NCBI GenBank assembly: GCA_037447655.1
Contig: JBBHKE010002000.1
Coordinates: 1-54,229, forward strand
From: Zygnema cylindricum
Lineage: Eukaryota; Streptophyta; Zygnematophyceae; Zygnematales; Zygnemataceae
Reading direction: 5' to 3'
Length of the DNA: 54,229 nucleotides
The notes under the pieces were generated by a model, which was given only the letters and a program-made list of their open reading frames with translations, did no database searches and had not been told where the DNA came from. This document shows, one piece after another, positions 11,944-21,840 of this stretch; the first letter of the stretch is position 1; the number at the start of each line of letters is the position of its first letter. A program made the translations under genes and the position numbers.

Positions 11944-13251
11944 TGTTGATATTTGGGTATTTTCTAGGTCTTTACTAGATGGAAAAAGAATAGAGGCAGT
12001 CTGACTCTAACTCCCTTCTCCAAGGCCCCACACTTGTTGTAGTCACTGAAGGCTGGAGAGGGAGCTTGAGCCATGGCTGCCTAAGCTCTCCAGAGAGACA
12101 GGAATAGATAATAGGCATGTTTACCAAAAAGGTATTTGACGGACCCAGGAATTGATCCTGGTACCTACCGTCGGTCAAACATCCCGTAGCCGTTAGCTTT
12201 GTCCCTTTAGCCTAGGACTAGTGCTAGTACGTACAGGGTTTGATAAATATTTAAATAGTTATAGGTAGGATTTTCCATTTAATTGGGTTATGGTATTTAG
12301 GGCATAGAAACAGTTGTATTTTTAGTACCGGACGAAATAAATAGTACAGACATGTATTTCGACGGTCCGTTTTAATTACGATGTAAATCGGACGGCCGTG
12401 GTTAGCGCCGACATCGCGGAAAGGAAAATTTGGCAGTTTGCAGACGCCGCCACTTTGGATGACACGTGGCAACATCGTACGGGATTACAAAATTTCCGGA
12501 ACGGCAGAAAACAAATCCGGGAGTGACAAATGTCGCACTATGGCGACATTGTACAATGTACGTACAGAAAGTACTCCAGCACTTGTACTTTCTTGTACGG
12601 TACCAATTTTATGACTCGGCATGACTTGGCGTCACGTGGAGAGATAAAATTTGGAGGCAGGAATTCCGGAGATTATAAGAGCGAATCCGATTAGGACATT
12701 TGTTGACTTTTTAGCCATGTCGTACGATGATCGTACAAAAGGTACACCGGCATCTGTACCTTTATGTACTATACAGTAATGTGATTGGTCCGTACATCAG
12801 TACTGGAGGGTTTAGAGAGGGGTTTAGGACTTAGAATATTTCGGGTAGGTAGCTGACTCTCCCAGAGAGCACCCAGTATAAATGGCAAACTTTGGCCAGC
12901 GATAACTATCAATTCAGTTGACCAATTTCAGTGATTCTTTTTGCTGCGGACTCAGGGGGGTCTAGGCTACACAGGGGTGTAGTTGGTCAGAACATTTGCC
13001 TGCCATGATGGCTACATTTCTAGGGGAAAGTCAAAGTGGGTGAATGTGTCCAAAACTCATATTCTAACTTTGCATTCTGTGGTGGAACTGAGCACACAGA
13101 AAGTCTTATTTCACAGGGGTGAAGCTCAAATGGGGTTTTGATTGTCAAGGGGTCAATCATTTAGGTTTGTATAAACTTGGAGTTGGCACTATCTAGATTA
13201 GCTTCTTTTGATCTGCGAATTCTGTGTGGGAATGGAGCCCATAGTATTTCA
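11944..13251 (+). repeat. 3' LTR of family B element
   Basis: Same length as the 5' LTR and only a few percent different, so the insertion is fairly recent. The antisense tRNA-like module is at about 12117-12205; here the T-run after it on the minus strand is CCTTTTTGG, whereas the 5' LTR has CCTTTATGG. Leader hairpin 2 is complete (CTACAC / GTGTAG). Confidence 0.92.
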
Positions 13252-13710
13252 TCTTGTTGCTGCTTCTGGCTCCTTTCAGAACACTCTACTTCCCATTCTT
13301 TCAGCCAGAGGACTAGCTCCGGTCTGAGTTTCCTGCTTCAGCGTTTCCATCCATGTTCTGGTTGTTGGCAATTTAGGCAATTGTACAATATTATCCATTC
13401 GTCAACCCCCATTGCGGGTTCGGGTCCGCTGTCCGCGACTTGCTTCCCTTTAAGTTTCCGCAAAGCTTGAAGTTCCGCTTGCTCTTCCCCACTTAAGGAA
13501 GTTTCTCCGGCGAATCCTGCAAAGTTCGCTCTTGCCTTGCCAGCCACGGCTTTTTCCCTCGCCTCATTGTGAACGAAGTGGTCGTATAACTTCATGGCCA
13601 CCAGTGAGATGTTCTTGGCACAGGGATTTATGTCTTGGATTGCTTGTCCTGCAATCTAGTTATCCAAGGTAGTCTTTCGATTTGAGTCAGCTGGTGCCCC
13701 TGAAGAAGTA
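13252..13710 (-). pseudogene. N-terminal part of methyltransferase-element polyprotein, CCHC knuckle 1
   Basis: The frame NISLVAMKLYDHFVHNEARE... leads to YNCLNCQQPEHGWKR followed by TGA (13338-13340). This is a CX2CX4HX4 pattern whose fourth Cys position is the stop. A further TAG lies near 13659. The frame joins 8746 exactly in register when the insertion 8752-13251 is excised with one TSD copy. Function by position: nucleic-acid binding gag-like protein; no match to copia gag. Confidence 0.7.
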
Positions 13711-14802
13711 TGTTGAAATTTATGTATTTTCTAGGTCTGTGTTGGAAAAATAAATAGAGTGTTGAAAAGAGGTGACTAATAGTTCACTTCTATATTTTAG
13801 TTAGAATGTAAAGAGAGAGAAAGAGAGGACCAAAGGCACGCCATGGTTGCCGCATCATCTAGAAGGAGGAAGAATGAATTAGAAAGTATTTTACTAGTTT
13901 TAGCAAAATACTGCCGCCGGCCGGATTTGAACCGGGGTCTGTAGTCTACTAAGTAGACCAACGCCTTATCCATTAAGTTACTTACGAAACGATACACGTG
14001 ACGGGTTTCATAAATATATAAACATTAACGAAACAGCTAATTAACAGCAGACTAACCAAAATGAGCAATTTCTGCATGTACGTGAATCTGAACCGTGTAA
14101 ATTATGTTTTGATCGGACGGCCGGAATTATAGCCGCCACGAGAAGTGAGCTTTTTGGCGGCATACGGATATAGCGTCACGCGGTGCCACGTGGCGCCACA
14201 TTATTTGATATCGGAGAAGATGGGAGGAGGAACCATGGCTTCCGATATGACAGGTGTCACCTTGTAGACCTTGTCGTACAATGGTTGTACAATAAGAACA
14301 TCGCCCATTATACCTTCTTGTACTTTATAGTGTTCCTATTGGACTAGGGTTTAATAGTAGGTAGTCATGAGTAGGCAGACTAAGACTTAGTGATATTTCG
14401 GTACCTCTCTCTAAGAGAGCTTGTAACTATAAAGGTCATCTTTGACCAGCCATAACTTAATGCTCGGGTGAGCAAATTCAGTGATTCTTTTTGCTACGGA
14501 CTCAGGGGAGTCCAAGCTACACAAGGGTGTAGTCGGTCAGAGTCTTTGTGTGCCAGGGTGGCACTTATTCAGTGGGAAAGTCAAAGTGGGGACTATTGTC
14601 CAAAACACATATTGAAGCTTTGCATTTTGTGGTGGAACTGAGCACACAGAAGGTCTTCTCTTCACAGGGGTGAAGGTATATTGGGGTTCTTATTGTCAAG
14701 GGATCATTTATTTTGGTTTACATCAACTTGGAGTCGGCACTATCTAGATTAGCTTCTTTTGGACCTGCGAATTCTGTGGGCAATGGAGCACATAGAATTT
14801 CA
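13711..14802 (+). repeat. Solo-type LTR, family D
   Basis: TGTTGAAATTTATG to AGAATTTCA, 1092 bp. It has the usual GTATTTTCTAGG start, GTAC-containing U3 and leader hairpins (GGACTC/GAGTCC and CTACAC/GTGTAG near 14498-14535). Flanks AAGTA and GGAAG do not form a 5 bp duplication, so the insertion boundary has changed or the copy was left by recombination. It separates the polyprotein ATG (14824-14826) from the rest of the frame. Confidence 0.85.
13908..13985 (-). ncRNA. tRNA-like Pol III module, tRNA-Arg-like arms, in LTR D
   Basis: On the minus strand: D-arm CTTA-ATGGA-TAAG (A-box-like), an anticodon-arm-like hairpin around GGTCTACTTAGTAGAC, and a T-arm CCGG-TTCAAAT-CCGG containing a perfect B-box GGTTCAAATCC, then CAGTATTTTGC with a T4 run. 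The D-arm resembles plant tRNA-Arg. The 3' segment CGGCGGC has no 5' partner, so there is no acceptor stem and it is not a canonical tRNA. It is antisense to the LTR. Confidence 0.7.
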
Positions 14803-14826
14803 GGAAGCAGCAGCAGCAGTTGCCAT
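14803..14826 (-). pseudogene. Start codon segment of methyltransferase-element polyprotein
   Basis: Eight codons (ATG GCA ACT GCT GCT GCT GCT TCC), in frame with 13710 downward once the LTR at 13711-14802 is excised. It is the first ATG in that frame, about 110 bp after the end of the preceding LTR. Confidence 0.6.
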
Positions 14827-15705
14827 AATCACAATCAAAGTACAAAGAGGAAACTCTCACGAATACCCATAAATGACCAACTTCACAATGAAGCTCCAAG
14901 CAAATCAGACACACACTAGGTCTGCAAATTTGCCACAATGAAGAAAATACACCAGAGAAAACGCATGTAGAACTTCACACAATTCTGCCAGAAGATCACA
15001 ATGATCTTATAATTCAAAAACCCCAAAAACTGCTACGCAGTTTTTCATACAAAAAAAATCCTAATTTCCAAAATATTTTAAATCCTACATATACAAGTGA
15101 ACCTACAGCTGATCTAAATCGTACCACATTTACCGTGGTCCACCGGTACCCTAAATCTTTACCAAACCAAACCTTCGCCGTCTGCCGTACAAACTATTTC
15201 CATCAATCTTTAACTCTAGCCGCCGCTAAAATGTGTAACAAAAGTTCGTTCACCGAAATGACGGCGCACTTCAATATTTCACTTTCAAAAATGACGGCGA
15301 ACTCCATCCGCCGTCCACGCATTCGTTCCCACTGAAAATGAACCTCCACGTGTAAATCGAGTCACCAAATGACTGAGTACTTCGTCGTCCAGATCAACCA
15401 ACCTTGACTACCCTTACATACCGACACGTGTGCCTGAGGTGTACCAAGTCTGTGTACTCCCTTTGGAGTTACATACACACTAAATCCTGCCTACGACAGT
15501 TTAGCTTTCATACGAACTCCTATGGTTGCGGTGCTCTGGTTGCGGTGCTCTTACATCGCAGCTGTAATGTTTCGAGCAGCGCAGCTGTTTACTCAAGCTG
15601 CTATGACTGCGGTGTTCTACCAGCGCAGGTTTGACATTAGAGCAGCGCAGCATGGCAGCATAGCAACGAAGTATAGAGATGATTGAAGGTTTCCAAAACA
15701 TCACT
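14827..15705 (-). repeat. LTR (family C2) plus leader upstream of methyltransferase polyprotein
   Basis: On the minus strand the sequence starts TGATGTTTTGG directly after a polypurine tract (TTTAGGGGAG). The first 200 bp are rich in GCTGCG/CAGCGCA motifs, as in the gypsy LTR at 33811-34298. The end is probably near 14940 (TTTTCTTCA). I see no recognisable primer binding site between it and the ATG at 14826. It could be the 5' LTR of the methyltransferase element, or the 3' LTR of the copia pol at 15706-15797 fused to it. Confidence 0.6.
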
Positions 15706-15797
15706 CCCCTAAACCTTTAAACTCTCTAAGTCACTAAGTCCACATTCCTCTATACTAAATTTCAGTTTAGGTGCAGGTAAACCCTTAGTCATCATAT
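15706..15797 (-). pseudogene. Copia pol extreme C-terminus with polypurine tract
   Basis: The minus-strand frame MMTKGLPAPKLKFSIEECG ends SDLESLKV-stop, matching the pol tail ADMMTKPVPSPKL of the copia at 45100. A polypurine tract and the LTR at 15705 follow. Cut upstream by the LTR fragment at 15798. Confidence 0.85.
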
Positions 15798-16194
15798 TGT
15801 AGAAACTAATGGTTTAAAAGTATTTTCTAGGTCTGAAAAAAAATAAAGAAGCCGAGGCAGTCTACCTCTAACTTCTCTCTCCAAACTCTCAAACTTGTCG
15901 CAGTCACTGAGAAATTGGAGAGGGAGCTAGAGCCATGGCTACCTAGGCTATCCAGAGGTTTACGGGAAATTTATATAAGTTAAATGGTTTATTTTATCTA
16001 AAATATATGTGCCGGCCGCAGGATTTGATCCCTGTACCTACCGGCCGGCAGACAGCTGATAGCCGGTAGCCTTAGCCGTTAAGTGTAAGACTAGTGTTAC
16101 GTAGTATATAGTTTGATATTTATTTTAACATGTATGCGTAGGATTAATCATTTAACTATAATTTATTACGGGATACATAGATCCGGTAATGTTA
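15798..16194 (+). repeat. Family A LTR, 5' fragment
   Basis: Starts TGTAGAAACTAATGG and runs to AGATCCGGTAATG, where it meets an inverted family A fragment. Contains the antisense tRNA-like module at about 16010-16085. About 650 bp of the 3' LTR is missing. Confidence 0.85.
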
Positions 16195-16294
16195 ACCTTT
16201 TGTACAGAAGCTCTCTGAAGAGGGGGTCCTATCTTCTAATTTTTCTAAGTCCTATCTCTCTCACAGACTCTATCTACTGATGTACGGAACCAAT
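16195..16294 (-). repeat. Family A LTR internal fragment, left part of split host LTR
   Basis: Minus-strand R/U5-side sequence (CTTTTGTACAGAAGCTCTC to GGAACCAAT on the plus strand). It is continued at 21841 after the copia insertion; CCAAT at 16290-16294 and 21841-21845 is the target duplication. Confidence 0.88.
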
Positions 16295-17341
16295 TGAAAC
16301 CCTGAGACCTCCATAAGGGTTCAGAGTGGACAGCTTCCAAGAAGCCTCTAGGATAATCTTGACCCCTTTGTGTTTTAGCAAAATAACTGCCACCCTGGCA
16401 AACAAAAAACCCTGACTACCTTCACCCTTGTGAAGGCAAGACTCCCCTGAGTTGATAGCAAAAAGAATCTCTGAATTTGCTCCCCTGAGCAGTAAGTTAT
16501 GGAGGGTCAAAGTTGACCTTTTGTACAGAAGCTCTCTGGGAGAGAGGGTCCTATCTTCTAATTTTTCTAAGTCCTATCTCTCTCACAGACTCTATCTACT
16601 GATGTACGGAACCAATCAGATTTCAGTTCCGTACGTAAAAGTACAACTGCCGGTGTACTTTATGTACGGATATTGTACGATATGGCCTAAATGTCCACAC
16701 GTGGAGTATCCGGATTCGCTCCTTAAATCCTCGGAGATGCCGCGCTCCAATGTTACATTGCCACGTGTCATCCGATGTGGCGCTGCCCACAAACCGCCGA
16801 ATTCTCCTTCCGCGATCTCGGCGCAATTTCCGGCCGTCCGATTAAACGCGTTTTTGATCGTAGCCGTAATAAATACATGCGCGGTATTTGTTTCGCTTCC
16901 GAAATCAATGTGCGGTATTGATTTCATATCCGTACCGCAATTCGTACTTTTACAATTCCATATCAATGTGTCCCGTAAATAGTTATAGTTAAATGAATTA
17001 TCCTACGTGTATCTGTATAAATAATTATCGTACTATACATTACGCATCAGTACCTCTAGACTTAACGGCTAAGGCTACCGGCTATCTCCTAGCTGTCGGC
17101 CGGCAGGTACCAGGATCAAATCCTGCCGCCGGCATGTATCTTTTAGTAATTAATCCGTAGACTAATATAAATTTCCCGTAAACCTGAGGATAGCTTAGGT
17201 AGCCATGGCTCTAGCTTCCTCTCCAATTTCTCAGTGACTGCGACAAGTTTGAGAGTTGGAGAGAGAAGTTAGAGGTAGACTGCCTCGGCTTCTTTGTTTC
17301 TATTTAGACCTAGAAAATACTTAAAACCATTAATTTCTACA
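16295..17341 (-). repeat. 3' LTR of copia 16295-21840
   Basis: TG..CA on the minus strand. tRNA-like module on the plus strand at about 17069-17146 (GGCTAAGGCTACCGG, AGGATCAAATCCT, GCCGGCA, TCTTTT). Confidence 0.93.
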
Positions 17342-17354
17342 CTCCCCTTATTTT

Positions 17355-20300
17355 CTAGTAAATCTTTAATTTCAGACCACACTTCTCCCTGCAGAAAATT
17401 AGCTTAGGGGAAGGAACAGGTTTGGTCATCATATCTGCTACCATCTCACTATCTGGCCTGTACTCTAAACTGATTATTTTGTTTTCTACTTTTTCTCTAA
17501 CAAAGCTGAGTCTGATGTCCATGTGTTTGGCTTTAAAATGATGTTTAGGATTGGCAGAAATAGCGATTGCTGCCTGATTATCTCAAAATATTTTCTGCAC
17601 ACCACTCTTAAGGTGACCAAGCTCACCAAGCATAGACTTGACCCACATCAATTCTTTTACAGCAGAGCAAGAGGCCATATACTCAGCCTCCATGGTGGAC
17701 TGAGCAATAACCTTTTGCTGTTTGCTACTCCAACAGCAAGCCCCATCACCCACATATAATACATATCCAGAAGTGCATCTCCTCATCGGAGCATCACCAT
17801 AATTGGCATCACTCCAAGTGGTGATGTCAGTATTCTCCCCACCCAAATGCAACCATAGATCCCTAGTTCCTATCAAGTATCTAAGGACTCTCTTAGCTGC
17901 CTCCCAATCCTTCTTAGTGGGAGCATTTAAACTTCTACTCAGCACTCCTACAGCTGCAGCTAAATCCGGCCGGGTACAATTCATAAAATAGATTAGACTT
18001 CCCACTACTTGCCTGTAAGGAATAGTCTGCATGAACTTCTGTTCATCAGGAGATAATACCTCGTCTAAGACTATGACTCCTTCTTCCTCACTCCCCTCAC
18101 TTCCCTTCTTTAACTCCATTGGAGTTGTACAACTATTAGCTTTATCCATTTGAAATTTTTCAAGCATGTTCCCTATTGCTTCCTTTTGAGTCAATCTTAT
18201 AATTTTCCTTTTCCTGTCTCTCTCTACTTGAATTCCCAAAATATATCTTGCTTCTCCCATATCCTTCATTTCAAATCTCCCTTTAAGATCGGTTTTCAGT
18301 TTGTTAATTTTTTCCATTGATTTACTTAAAACAAGCAAATCATCAACATAAATTGCAATAAATATAAGACCTTCCTCATCTTCGAAAACATAGATTGAGT
18401 GATCTGAGCTGATCCGAATATATCCCAGACCGGTAAGAAACTCATCAAGCTTCTTATTCCATTGTCGAGGTGCCTGTTTCAAACCATAAAGAGATTTAAT
18501 CAGCCGGCATACCTTACTCTCCTCTCCTTCCTCCACAAAACCTTCGGGTTGTCGCATGAAGATCTCCTCTTCCAATTCTCCATGCAAAAAGGCTGTCTTG
18601 ATGTCCATCTGATGCACTTCCATGTCTTCCGCCGCTGCTAAACTGAGAAGTATGCGGACGGAGGGAAATCTGACCACCGGGGCAAAGGTTTCCTCGTAGT
18701 CAATTCCTTCCTTTTGTGTAAATCCCTTTGCCACTAATCTAGCCTTGTAGCGCTCGATTGTGTTATCTGGGTTCAGTTTTAGTTTGAAAACCCACTTACA
18801 ACCGATTGGTTTTCGGTTAGGTGGACAGTCCACCAGCTCCCAAGTATCGGCTGCCATGATTGAAGCCATCTCCTCATTGATGGCTGTCTTCCATCGGTTT
18901 CTTTCTGGACAAGTCATCGCCTCTCCATAAGTTTGAGGTTCATCTTGATGAGATAGTTTAGTTACCTTGTTAATAACCTGTTTTTCTTGCAGTCTTTTGC
19001 TACTTCTCCTCCCCCCATCAAAATCTGAGGCCGGAATAGATGGTTCTCGTGGATTCTTTCGAACAAACTCGACTTCTCCCCTATCCCTTGATTCCGAATC
19101 AATTTCCACCACGTCTTCCGCTTCGAGTAGAGTTGTCACTGGAGTTTCCACAGCCGAGTCCTTTTCGGTCTGATTTGTACCTGCAAGAATGTCATCTTCT
19201 CTAAAACCTGGGTAGTTAGGAAGCTCAAAGTCATCGGAATTTTCTGACTCAAATCTGACTTTTACTGACTTCGTATATTTGAAGGGATCCACAGACTTTC
19301 CTTCATCCATAACTACTAGATGCTTTACTAAGATTATATCTTCCCTTTTTAGATCATAAACTCTATATCCTTTAACATCTTCATCATATCCTAATAAGTA
19401 TCCCGGTTTTCCTTTAGGATCTAGCTTCCAATTGGACCGATCAGTATCTAGACTGAACACTTGAATGCCGAAAACCTTTAAGTGAGATATATCTGGTTTC
19501 CGGCCTGTCCATCTCTCATAAGGTGTTTGATCTTTTATAGCTGAAGTAAGAACTCTATTCTTGAGGTAATTAGCACAGTTCATAGCTTCTGCCCAAATCC
19601 TTTTTCCTATCTTTTTATCTGACAACATACTTCTAGCACTATCACTTAGTGTTCTATTTAACCTTTCAGCTACCCCATTCTGTTCCGGATTTTCTGGAAC
19701 TGTCTTTTGGTGTTGAACCCCATCTTCCCTCAGAAAATCCTAAAACTGGTTAGAAGTATACTCTCCACCATTGTCACTCCTTACTCTCTTGATTGGAGTT
19801 TCATGGAGTTTTTCGCTCCATGCTTTATATTGTCTGAAGCAATCCTCAGCTTCGGACTTGTTTTTCAAAAAATATACCCGGGAATACCGAGACCAATCAT
19901 CAGTTATAGTCATCATAAATCTCTTCCCCCTCGGTGAGGGCACTTTAGCCGGTCCCCAAATATCTGTGTGTACTAGATCTAGAATTTTTTCTCCCTTATA
20001 GGTGGCTGATTTAGGAAAGGGTAATCTGTGTGCTTTACCTTGAGCACATCCACTACAATCACTTATATCATCACTCTCACTGAACTGAATCCCTTCCACC
20101 ACTGAGTTCCATATCCACCTTGAGTCAGGCAAGTCCTGCACACGGTAAACTATGTTCACGAACTCATCAGGTACCTTCATCAGTAAACAGTTAACCTTTT
20201 CTTTTTCACTAAAATCTTTTCCCGCACTGTGTAGCTCCATGAAGAGTGTAGCAAGCTCATTGCAAAAATCCAACATATTTCCCCCTTTATATACATACTT

Positions 20301-20813
20301 CTTAACTTTCTGATCAGCCAACTGTTGTTGCTGAATCGTACCACTTCGGTACATCTCTATGAGAGCCATCCAAAGATCGGATGCCCTTTCTACCTGCAAA
20401 TGAGGACATGCAAGTCCTTGAGTGAGATGGCGTAGGATGAAGTGCTTTGCCGCCATATTGTTGAAGTCCCAGGTTTCAGTATCATTCTCCTCGTTCCTCG
20501 GAATAGGTGACATGAACGTCGAACCAATTGCTATTGGTGTGGTCGTCTCCTTCTCCTTTCCTTTGTCCACCACCTCTCCTTCTTTTGTTTCCTCCGTTGA
20601 AGGTGGATCCTCTTTCCTGGTGAATCTGGTTCCTCCAAACCCTGGAGGAATTCCAAGACTTGATGGACGCCCCAACCGTCCACTCACTATCCCCCAAAAT
20701 CTTTTTTCGCATAGAGCTCCTATCATCATACTTTCCCAGTATATGAAGCCAGTTCCATTAAAGATTGGTACCCTAGAGGGTGGGCCCATAACCTGAAACT
20801 CTGAGACCTCCAT
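17355..20813 (-). pseudogene. Copia gag-pol with in-frame deletion and two stops
   Basis: A single frame from the ATG inside the LTR (20811-20813, MEVSEFQVMGPPSRVPIF) to the TAG at 17355-17357. Gag runs to DSRWIWNSV, then jumps in frame to VEGIQFSESDD in the integrase zinc region. About 900 bp carrying the gag C-terminus, CCHC knuckle and protease are missing, with a short AGTGGT microhomology at the joint. Stops: TAG at 19740-19742 (inside integrase) and TGA at 17583-17585 (in RNase H, where the intact copy has FCDNQ). Integrase Asp residues (VHTDIWGP, SDNGGEY), RT (YVDDLLVL, SLYGLKQAPRQW) and RNase H (WSDANYGD, TMEAEYMA) are otherwise preserved. Confidence 0.93.
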
Positions 20814-21840
20814 AAGTCCTCAGAGTGGACACCTTCCAAGAAGCCTCTAGGATAATCTTGACCCCTTTGTGTTTTAGCAAAATAACTGCCACCCTGGCAA
20901 ACAAAAAACATTGACTACCTTTACCCCTGTGAAGGCAAGACTCCCCTGAGTTGGTAGCAAAAAGAATCTCTGAATTTGCTCCCCTGAGCAGTAAGTTATG
21001 GAGGGTCAAAGTTGACCTTTTGTACAGAAGCTCTCTCGGAGAGAGGGTCCTATCTTCTAATTTTTCTAAGTCCTATCTCTCTTACAGACTCTATCTACTG
21101 ATGTACGGAACCAATCAGATTTCAGTTCCGTACGTAAAAGTACAACTGCCGGTGTACTTTATGTACGGATATTGTACGATATGGCCTAAATGTCCACACG
21201 TGGAGTATCCGGATTCGCTCCTTAAATCCTCGGAGATGCCGCGCTCCAATGTTACATTGCCACGTGTCAACCGATGTGGCGCTGCCCACAAACCGCCGAA
21301 TTCTCCTTCCGCGATCTCGGCGCAATTTCCGGCCGTCCGATTAAACTCGTTTTTGATCGTAGCCGTAATAAATACATGCGCGGTATTTGTTTCGCTTCCG
21401 AAATCAATGCGCGGTATTGATTTCATATCCGTACCGCAATTCGTACTTTTACAATTCCATATCTATGTGTCCCGTAAATAGTTATAGTTAAATGAATTAT
21501 CCTACGTGTATCTGTATAAATAATTATCGTACTATACATTACGCATCAGTACCTCTAGACTTAACGGCTAAGGCTACCGGCTATCTCCTAGCTGTCGGCC
21601 GGCAGGTACCAGGATCAAATCCTGCCGCCGGCATGTATCTTTTAGTAATTAATCCGTAGACTAATATAAATTTCCCGTAAACCTGAGGATAGCTTAGGTA
21701 GCCATGGCTCTAGCTTCCTCTCCAATTTCTCAGTGACTGCGACAAGTTTGAGAGTTGGAGAGAGAAGTTAGAGGTAGACTGCCTCGGCTTCTTTGTTTCT
21801 ATTTAGACCTAGAAAATACTTAAAACCATTAATTTCTACA
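20794..21840 (-). repeat. 5' LTR of copia 16295-21840
   Basis: Same length as the 3' LTR. tRNA-like module on the plus strand at about 21567-21645. PBS GGTTATGGGCCCACC adjoins it at 20779-20793 (minus strand). Confidence 0.93.

Larger units (their letters stand above)
8752..13251 (+). mobile_element. Gag-only non-autonomous copia-type element (family B), TSD TCTTG
   Basis: Two LTRs of 1308 bp each (8752-10059 and 11944-13251) flank a 1.9 kb interior. The 5 bp target duplication TCTTG is exact at 8747-8751 and 13252-13256. A PBS (GGTTATGGGCCCAAC, 10060-10074) follows the left LTR and a polypurine tract (AAAATAAGGGGAG) precedes the right one. The interior has gag and a faint RNase H remnant but no protease, integrase or RT. 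It must have moved using enzymes from a related autonomous element such as 39768-46218. It interrupts the methyltransferase polyprotein. Confidence 0.93.
16295..21840 (-). mobile_element. Ty1/copia element with internal gag/protease deletion, TSD CCAAT
   Basis: LTRs of 1047 bp each: 3' LTR 16295-17341 and 5' LTR 20794-21840. PBS at 20779-20793, polypurine tract at 17342-17354. Exact 5 bp TSD. The element sits inside another family A LTR, precisely in its CCAAT box. Closely related to 39768-46218. Internal deletion and two stops make it non-autonomous; the LTRs differ at only a few positions. Confidence 0.95.

Noticed and set aside
13908-13985. Functional tRNA gene (also at 50118-50205 and 29318-29412)
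   Set aside because: D-arm, anticodon-arm-like and T-arm features exist, but the sequences after the T-arm find no 5' acceptor partner and anticodon loops are abnormal. Kept as tRNA-like modules only.
13706-14807. Target duplication around LTR D
   Set aside because: AAGTA and GGAAG differ. A GAAG match needs LTR ends shifted away from TG..CA, so no TSD is claimed.
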